Shown here piece after piece: positions 16,261 to 21,161 of a DNA stretch of 21,161 nt (its first letter is position 1; every line of letters starts with the position of its first letter). The notes beneath the pieces were generated by a model, which saw only the letters and a program-made list of their open reading frames with translations, was not told the DNA's origin and did no database searches. The DNA is from JAHHLP01 sp041609895 (lineage in GTDB: Bacteria > Bacteroidota > Rhodothermia > Rhodothermales > JABDKH01). The position numbers and the translations under genes are program-made. The DNA lies in the NCBI GenBank assembly GCA_041609895.1, contig JBFIPX010000041.1:1-21161 (forward strand), read 5' to 3'.

Positions 16261-17145
16261 CTACCGTTTTACCAGAAGGGTATCACTAGGCGTCCATGAT
16301 TTCTCCAGCCTGAACCCGGCGCCGACAAACCCGAATCCGCCAATCACGTTCGACATTGTTCCGGGTTCTACGATTATTTCGGGATCGAAAACACCGTCTG
16401 GAGGCGACCACTCCTTGTTCGCCACGATGAGCTTGATTCGGATTCGGACTACCTTGATCTCGGTGTCGATGCCGAATCGGTCCTTGACAAGCGAGCGAAT
16501 GAAAGCTGTGTCCCGGGAGACTTGAACCGGGATCAGGAATGCGGTCAGCTGTTGTGTCCCGTTCCCGTCGTAGGAGATGTTAGTACTGTCACGCTCGGTT
16601 CCGGAAAAGCTCTGGAACTTGTAATGGTAGATCACCTCAACACGTATCAGGTTGGGCGGGGTACCGGTGACTTGAACGTTCAGGACGGCTGGTGGAGTCT
16701 CCATCTTAGGAGGCACCAACAATTCAGAGAATGGAGGGACGGTCACGACAACCTCGGTAGAGGCTCCATCAGAGCGCGTGGCCGTGATTTCATAGGTTTC
16801 GCCGAACTCGGCGGCGAACGGAGCGGTGAACACATGAGCGAACATGCCGTCCGGCTCTGTGATTATGGAATCCCTCCACACCCGGGTATTTGGGTTCGAA
16901 CCCGAAACGGACGTTACCTCAGCATCGATTGGAGTTGGCGGAATGGGTTCGAGCACCCCGTCAATCGAATACAACCGGAGAACCTGCCGATCGAGCTGTG
17001 GGGATAGAACTCCGTAGAATGAGTACGGGGAATTCGCCCCAATCACGGCCACGACGTCTTCCGAGCAGGATGCTCCAGCAAATGATGCAAGAGTTACGCA
17101 AAAAACTATGCAACAACGCTTTATATGTATCACATAAACTGTCAC
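16261..17145 (-). CDS. DUF4249-like lipoprotein, partner of the adjacent TonB-dependent receptor
   Basis: This 294-residue product has a lipoprotein-type signal ending FAGASC (Cys27) followed by Ser, Glu and Asp, a start that fits surface lipoprotein export in Bacteroidota. The rest is beta-rich; GETYEITATRSDG in the first half and the late segment MSNVIGGFGFVGAG match what I know of DUF4249 proteins, which are encoded beside TonB receptors of the carboxypeptidase-regulatory-domain type and are presumed to work like SusD as substrate-binding lids. The start GTG overlaps the receptor's TGA as GTGA, so translation is likely coupled. The substrate is unknown. A second in-frame GTG four codons later is possible. 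Confidence 0.8.
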   Translation of the reverse strand: MTVYVIHIKRCCIVFCVTLASFAGASCSEDVVAVIGANSPYSFYGVLSPQLDRQVLRLYSIDGVLEPIPPTPIDAEVTSVSGSNPNTRVWRDSIITEPDGMFAHVFTAPFAAEFGETYEITATRSDGASTEVVVTVPPFSELLVPPKMETPPAVLNVQVTGTPPNLIRVEVIYHYKFQSFSGTERDSTNISYDGNGTQQLTAFLIPVQVSRDTAFIRSLVKDRFGIDTEIKVVRIRIKLIVANKEWSPPDGVFDPEIIVEPGTMSNVIGGFGFVGAGFRLEKSWTPSDTLLVKR

Positions 17146-19457
17146 TTTATGTCTATCTTGACGCCGATGGAAGGTATGATGGGCAGCTGATCGGCCCGAC
17201 GAAGAGTAAAGATATCGAGGTAGAAGATGTTGCGACGGTCATAGAGGTTGATCAGGCTGGCCTGTACGGTGAAGTCAGCTCTCCGGGTCTCGAAGGTTCT
17301 GTGTACGGACAGATCGAGTCTGTGGTAGGTCGGTAGCACGCCTCGAAATGGACGTTCGTAGATGACGCGCCGGGAGGCCGAGAGCAGCTCGGCACTAACG
17401 ACGTCGTTGACTACCGCAAATCCGTCAAAGCCGATTATTTGGTTGAACGGCAAGCCAGACCCGAATTCCCAACGGGCACTGATCTTGAGCGCTCCAAGGG
17501 AAGTGCTGCCCAATGCGTTAAGCTGGTGGCGGCGGTCGTGCGGCGGTCGAAAACGAAGCGTCTCGGTCCCGTACCAAACGATTAGAGATGCCTGCTCCGC
17601 TTCGTAACGCGTCGACGATAGTCCGTACGTGATGTACCCGTAAAACGAACTCGCGCGAAACTCCGCTCTCACGTCGGCGCCGAAAGACCGGCCTGTGGCA
17701 GGTTGCAGTCTCGTGGTGAATCGCGGGAACGCAGTCCACTCTCCGATAAAGAGATTTGTTAGCCGCTTGTAATACCCTTCGACAGAGATCTCCAATCCAT
17801 CTACCGGAGAGGCTGAGTAGCCAAGCAGTGCGTGAAAAGCTTTCGGAGCCCTCCCGGCGCGAACGTCTTCTGGATCGGTTTCGTCTCGGGGCGAAGTCGT
17901 CCACGCGGTGAAGACGCTTGCGGCGTCACGTCGATCCGAAAGGCCAATGATTGCCTGGTGGTAAATGCCCACTGCCGCCGAGAGCCTGTGCGTGCCTGCC
18001 GTCCAAACCAATCGGACTCGGGGCTCCAAAAACGGTGCGAACCGAATATCAAAAAACTGTGCCCTCATTCCTGTTCTGAGGCGAAGTTTTCGACCAATGC
18101 GAAACTCCGGTTCTACGTAGACTCCAACGTGCTCAAGCGTGTCACTGTTGGTGGAAACGTTTTGGTACACTCCGCCAAGGTCGCTCTCGAGACTGACGAG
18201 GCGCACTGAAGCCCCAGCGTCAACATCAGCCGACTTGCCGAAGAAAGTAGCATCTGCTCCGACATGTAGATTTCGGATTCTCGAGGACCGCGTTGGGTCA
18301 TCGACCGGGCCCAGTTCCGTCGGCAGCTCCGAATAAGAGATGCGCATGTCAATCATCACGGGGGTGATCGACGGTATGGCGACGAGGCGCATTCCCGCTG
18401 CAAAATTTGTCCAGCGGACTTCCTCCGGAACCGCACCGCCCCGATCCTCCGCTATCGTGCCGCGATCATGCGTGCGCAAGACGGTCGCCGACAGCCTACC
18501 GCTTGCACCCACGGGTCCACTTACTTTGGCGAATACATCGCCGAACGAAAACGGCAGATCGCGCCCGACGAGGCGAGAGGCGACGCCGTCGACGAGCGAC
18601 TCCCTCGCCGACGCAAGGAACGACCACCGATGTCGCGCGATGGGCCCTTCTACGCGTATACCGCTAATGAACGGAGACAACGTAGCGGAAGCACTGAATC
18701 GCCTGTTGTTGCCGGACCGTGTGGTTACGTCTATGACTGACGAAATCCTCTCCCCGAAGCGGGTGCCAAAGCCGCCCGCGTAGATGTCGGTGCGCGACAA
18801 GAGGTCAGATGGAAAAGCTGAATAGAAGCCGACGATGTGAAAGGGCTGATAGACCATCATTCCATCGACTTGGACCAGATTCTGCGTTGGTTCACCACCG
18901 CGCACAAATAATTGACCGCCGCGGTCACCCAGTGCAACTACGCCGGGTAGAGACGTGAGTAGTCCGACAAGATCGGCAGAGAGATCCGGTGCCGGAACCA
19001 GCTCGATGTCCGCGGGCCGTACCGTCTGTTGACCCGCCGTTATGTTAGTTGCGCCTCCGGTGCGTTCGGATTCAATCAGAACCTCGTCCAGAGATGCGTC
19101 TCCCGGCTGAAGAGCAATATTCAGATTAATGTTCTCGCCGGGCCCGACCTCTACCGTGGCGGCGTGCACGGCGAACCCGATGTGGCTTGCCTTGAGAAAA
19201 TAATGGGAGGGTGGGAGGGCGGATATGACGTAAAGGCCGTCTCGACTCGTCACGGCCGCGCGCAGGATGCCCGAACCCGATCTGAGGACGATGTTGACGA
19301 GTTCTAGCGGTTCACCCGTCTCTGAGTCCGTGACAAAACCACTGACCGATCCGGTCTGCCCTCGCGATTCATGGCATAGCACCAGCGCAAGCGTAAGCAA
19401 CCCGACTCTGAAGGCCGCTTGTTTTCGAATAGTAACTGACGCGCGAACTTCGGGCAC
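17142..19457 (-). CDS. TonB-dependent outer-membrane receptor with N-terminal carboxypeptidase-regulatory-like domain
   Basis: The 771-residue product imports an unknown ligand across the outer membrane using TonB energy. After a signal peptide (about 1-34) comes a carboxypeptidase-regulatory-like domain (about 36-118: GSVSGFVTDSETGEPLELVN, SRDGLYVISALPP). The plug (about 140-248) has LTSLPGVV, GQLFVRGGEPTQNLVQVDGM and FGERISSVIDVTTRSG. The remaining 520 residues are barrel strands with TonB-receptor pattern, ending IIPSIGVKIDIK. Start GTG 19457 is the first usable codon and gives a sensible signal peptide. It forms a unit with the DUF4249-like gene. The 146 bases upstream, before the msrP stop, should carry its promoter; I see no clear consensus there. 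Confidence 0.92.
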   Translation of the reverse strand: MPEVRASVTIRKQAAFRVGLLTLALVLCHESRGQTGSVSGFVTDSETGEPLELVNIVLRSGSGILRAAVTSRDGLYVISALPPSHYFLKASHIGFAVHAATVEVGPGENINLNIALQPGDASLDEVLIESERTGGATNITAGQQTVRPADIELVPAPDLSADLVGLLTSLPGVVALGDRGGQLFVRGGEPTQNLVQVDGMMVYQPFHIVGFYSAFPSDLLSRTDIYAGGFGTRFGERISSVIDVTTRSGNNRRFSASATLSPFISGIRVEGPIARHRWSFLASARESLVDGVASRLVGRDLPFSFGDVFAKVSGPVGASGRLSATVLRTHDRGTIAEDRGGAVPEEVRWTNFAAGMRLVAIPSITPVMIDMRISYSELPTELGPVDDPTRSSRIRNLHVGADATFFGKSADVDAGASVRLVSLESDLGGVYQNVSTNSDTLEHVGVYVEPEFRIGRKLRLRTGMRAQFFDIRFAPFLEPRVRLVWTAGTHRLSAAVGIYHQAIIGLSDRRDAASVFTAWTTSPRDETDPEDVRAGRAPKAFHALLGYSASPVDGLEISVEGYYKRLTNLFIGEWTAFPRFTTRLQPATGRSFGADVRAEFRASSFYGYITYGLSSTRYEAEQASLIVWYGTETLRFRPPHDRRHQLNALGSTSLGALKISARWEFGSGLPFNQIIGFDGFAVVNDVVSAELLSASRRVIYERPFRGVLPTYHRLDLSVHRTFETRRADFTVQASLINLYDRRNIFYLDIFTLRRADQLPIIPSIGVKIDIK

Positions 19458-19603
19458 GATGATCGGCCGCGTAGCGGAGAGGGGTTTGAGATGTTCAGTC
19501 GGCGGCTGGCTCGGTTGTCGCGGGGCGCGGAAATGGTTGTGGAGAAAAAGTAAAGCGGCCTTCGGCGAATCGCCATCTAATTACGGATACCCGCGCGATG
19601 TCG

Positions 19604-20623
19604 TCAGCCGCGCGGTTCGCTCCGGTACATGCCGGCTACCCATTCGCCGTAGCCGTTAAACATCTGTGTAGGAATTCGACGGATGTCCTCTTCGGTCCGC
19701 ATGAACCTTTCGGTGGCCTGACTCCAGCGCGGGTGTGGCACATTCGGGTTTACGTTCGAAAAGAAGCTGTATTCGGTCGGCTGTAGATCATTCCAAAACG
19801 TGCGAGGCTGCTCGTCGACGAACTCCACGCGAATAATCGCTTTGGGGCTCTTATATCCGTATTTCCAGGGCATGGCAATACGGATTGGAGATCCGTTCTG
19901 CTTTGTCAATGGTTCGCCATACATGCCCGTGACGACAAAGGCGAGCTCGTTCCTGGCCTCATCCATTCGGAATCCCTCGTAATACGGCCATGGGTACCAC
20001 GGCTGTGCCGGGATGCCCGGCATCTCGTCATCGCGTTTGGCGGAAACAAACCGCACGTGCGTCGCGGTCGACAACGGCTTGCATCGATCAATCAATTTCG
20101 CCAGCGGAAATCCGGTCCAGGGAATCGTCATGGACCACGCCTCCACGCATCGGAACCGATAGATTCTTTCCTCCAGACTCATCGACCGGATAAGTTCGTC
20201 GACGTCCAGCTTCAGAGGTTTTTCGACCAACCCGACAACGTCGATGGTCCAGGGGAATGGTTCGTACGCGCCCGTCAAATGCCACACCTTCTTCGATGAC
20301 CCGTCGAACTCGTAGAAGTTGTTATACGAAGACGCGGCAATCCTATCAGTAAGTTCGCGCTCGGGCACACGAAAAGTTGCGTTCTGAACGGCTGGGTATC
20401 CCGTTCGGGTGGCGTTCTTCGGGATGGTGTCCAATGGACCATCGGGACGATTCGCGCTGGCCCGCGACGCGGCTTCGTTGCCGCACGCGATCGGTCCGGC
20501 CGTCAGCGCCACAGCTCCCACTCCGAGTTTCTTGACGAATTCGCGGCGGCTCACGTATGCACGTCGGGATGTCGCCTCCCGCTCTTCAACTCGCCAATCT
20601 GGCCGGATGATCACATTCGACAT
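19604..20623 (-). CDS. msrP: Protein-methionine-sulfoxide reductase catalytic subunit MsrP (molybdopterin enzyme)
   Basis: MsrP (formerly YedY) repairs oxidised methionines in periplasmic proteins using a Mo-molybdopterin cofactor. The 339-residue product aligns in memory with the E. coli enzyme along most of its length: SYNNFYEF, LEERIYRFRCVEAWSM with Cys159 as Mo ligand, PWKYGYKS, and VPHPRWSQATERFM. SRREFVKK (25-32) is a twin-arginine signal, so it is exported folded. The ATG at 20623 follows GAGGT with seven bases of spacing; a longer open frame to 20770 would run antisense through the riboswitch and is rejected. The signal ends in AGPIAC, which could be an unusual lipobox. The usual heme partner MsrQ is not adjacent: a receptor gene lies downstream, and the upstream gene diverges. 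Confidence 0.95.
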   Translation of the reverse strand: MSNVIIRPDWRVEEREATSRRAYVSRREFVKKLGVGAVALTAGPIACGNEAASRASANRPDGPLDTIPKNATRTGYPAVQNATFRVPERELTDRIAASSYNNFYEFDGSSKKVWHLTGAYEPFPWTIDVVGLVEKPLKLDVDELIRSMSLEERIYRFRCVEAWSMTIPWTGFPLAKLIDRCKPLSTATHVRFVSAKRDDEMPGIPAQPWYPWPYYEGFRMDEARNELAFVVTGMYGEPLTKQNGSPIRIAMPWKYGYKSPKAIIRVEFVDEQPRTFWNDLQPTEYSFFSNVNPNVPHPRWSQATERFMRTEEDIRRIPTQMFNGYGEWVAGMYRSEPRG

Positions 20624-20630
20624 ATCGAGG

Positions 20631-20635
20631 ACCTC
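20631..20635 (-). promoter_or_regulatory. Shine-Dalgarno sequence of msrP
   Basis: On the minus strand this reads GAGGT, seven bases before the ATG at 20623. It supports that start over the open frame extending to 20770. Confidence 0.65.
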
Positions 20636-20768
20636 ACTTCGATTTGCGAGTCCTACCCTGCGTCGGCACCATCGTTCCGGACCTTTTCTAACGCAGTTCT
20701 TACGAATTTCTAACATCGATCGTACATTCGTCGCGTCACAATGAGGTCGCAGCGTACGAGGCCTCTTC

Positions 20769-20852
20769 ACTGTTAGGGGTGCTTTGCAAGAAGCAAAGCT
20801 GAGAACACACCCTTTGAACCTGATCCGGCTAACACCGGCGTAGGGAAATGGT
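20769..20852 (+). ncRNA. TPP riboswitch (THI element)
   Basis: The conserved core of the thiamine pyrophosphate aptamer is present in order: GGGGTGC (20776-20782), a seven-pair hairpin GCTTTGC/GCAAAGC (20781-20787 with 20793-20799), CTGAGA (20799-20804), ACCC (20809-20812) that can pair back to GGGT, TTGAACCTGATCCGG, then CCGG/CCGG (20825-20828 with 20835-20838) and GCGTAGGGAAA. The outer stem can form from ACTGTT and AATGGT, with two G-U pairs. It lies on the plus strand about 120 bases before the receptor start. In this group such elements lower expression of thiamine synthesis and uptake genes when TPP is plentiful. Confidence 0.96.
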
Positions 20853-20902
20853 TATACGACGACCAGATTGCCGGCTGCACCCAGGAACCCGCCGCTACCC
20901 GC

Positions 20903-20928
20903 GGCCGCACGTCAGACAGGTTGCGGCC
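20903..20928 (+). promoter_or_regulatory. Hairpin between TPP aptamer and receptor start, possible expression platform
   Basis: GGCCGCA (20903-20909) pairs perfectly with TGCGGCC (20922-20928) around a 12-base loop. No run of T follows, so it is not a classical intrinsic terminator. It may be part of the switch's control region or a simple leader hairpin; I cannot tell which from sequence alone. Confidence 0.3.
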
Positions 20929-20970
20929 CGTCCAAGATCTCCCATTAATTTTCTGGTGGGCGGGCGCATC

Positions 20971-21161
20971 TTGAAGGCCAAGATCATTCTGGCCCTGGCC
21001 GCACTAGTAGTAGTCGGATGTCTTGCGGCCACTCTTCGTCCAGCGTCGGCGCAGGCGCTAGTTGAAGGTACAGTTAGCAGCCAGGACGACGAACCGCTGC
21101 GAGATGCGTCGGTCACACTCGTTGATCCCCGCTCGGGACAGACACGCTACGGCGAGGTGAC
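20971..21161 (+). CDS. TonB-dependent receptor under TPP control, N-terminal fragment
   Basis: Only the first 63 codons are in the window. They encode a signal peptide (KAKIILALAALVVVG, ending RPASAQ) followed by the start of a carboxypeptidase-regulatory-like domain: LVEGTVSSQDDEPLRDASV then TLVDPRSGQTRYGEV. This start is typical of Bacteroidota TonB receptors. With the TPP riboswitch directly upstream, the likely cargo is thiamine or a thiamine precursor, as known for thi-box receptors in this phylum; the cargo itself is inferred. I chose TTG 20971, ten bases after GGTGGG; an in-frame GTG at 20956 would add five residues and is nearly as plausible. The plug and barrel lie beyond the right edge, so a non-receptor protein with the same first domain cannot be excluded. 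Confidence 0.75.
   Translation, partial: MKAKIILALAALVVVGCLAATLRPASAQALVEGTVSSQDDEPLRDASVTLVDPRSGQTRYGEV

Noticed and set aside
20624..20770. 49-residue N-terminal extension of MsrP
   Set aside because: It would run antisense into the TPP riboswitch and place residues before the Tat signal; the ATG at 20623 has an SD.
20895..21116. Minus-strand 73-codon frame at the right end
   Set aside because: It is antisense to the riboswitch-controlled gene, whose signal peptide and domain start are clear.

Overview
The window looks like chromosomal DNA from a Gram-negative bacterium of the Bacteroidota/Rhodothermota group, perhaps a marine relative of Rhodothermales or Salinibacter. Three things point there: a TonB-dependent receptor carrying an N-terminal carboxypeptidase-regulatory-like domain and overlapping a DUF4249-like lipoprotein gene; a TPP riboswitch in front of another TonB-type receptor; and an M23 peptidase with the GNHVCYRFW variant of the metal motif. 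Base composition is moderately GC-rich. Many starts are GTG or TTG and Shine-Dalgarno sequences are clear in only a few genes. The lineage is an inference, as no rRNA or other marker is present. I see no tRNA, rRNA, CRISPR array, insertion sequence, integrase or phage gene.

Layout. 1-1471 (-): an exported TPR protein cut by the left edge. 1664-3598 (+): a GCS2-type carboxylate-amine ligase domain fused to a CBS pair, meeting tail to tail with no spacer a small protein with a very acidic tail (3599-4042, -). 4239-5522 (-): an exported M23 peptidoglycan hydrolase. 5663-7081 (-): a probable two-gene operon of a BtuD/FecE-type ABC ATPase and a PduO-type cobalamin adenosyltransferase. Diverging from it, 7148-10924 (+) is a likely four-gene unit: lipoprotein, small outer-membrane barrel, divergent TonB-receptor-like barrel (ATGA overlap), and a three-helix membrane protein with a possible zinc-peptidase-like domain. 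10972-14070 (-): a large BarA-like hybrid histidine kinase with two receiver domains and an HPt. 14516-15561 (+): an HNH endonuclease and a small DUF3592-like membrane protein. 15624-16160 (-): a Yip1-like membrane protein. 16261-19457 (-): a TonB-dependent receptor and its DUF4249-like lipoprotein partner. 19604-20623 (-): MsrP, a Tat-exported molybdopterin methionine sulfoxide reductase. 20769-21161 (+): a TPP riboswitch and the 5' end of a TonB-type receptor, probably for thiamine or a precursor.

Most genes serve the cell envelope: outer-membrane import (three TonB-receptor-like proteins), cofactor supply (cobalamin, thiamine, molybdopterin), wall remodelling, sensing and periplasmic repair. 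No complete new defence or mobile system is evident. The items most worth a second look are the folded leader that appears to bury the HNH gene's ribosome-binding site and start codon; the ABC ATPase that lacks its Q-loop glutamine and has no permease beside it, opposite an unusual outer-membrane gene cluster; the membrane protein with a terminal HLH motif; the GCS2-CBS fusion; and the TPP-controlled receptor. No homology search could be run, so family names rest on motifs and architecture.
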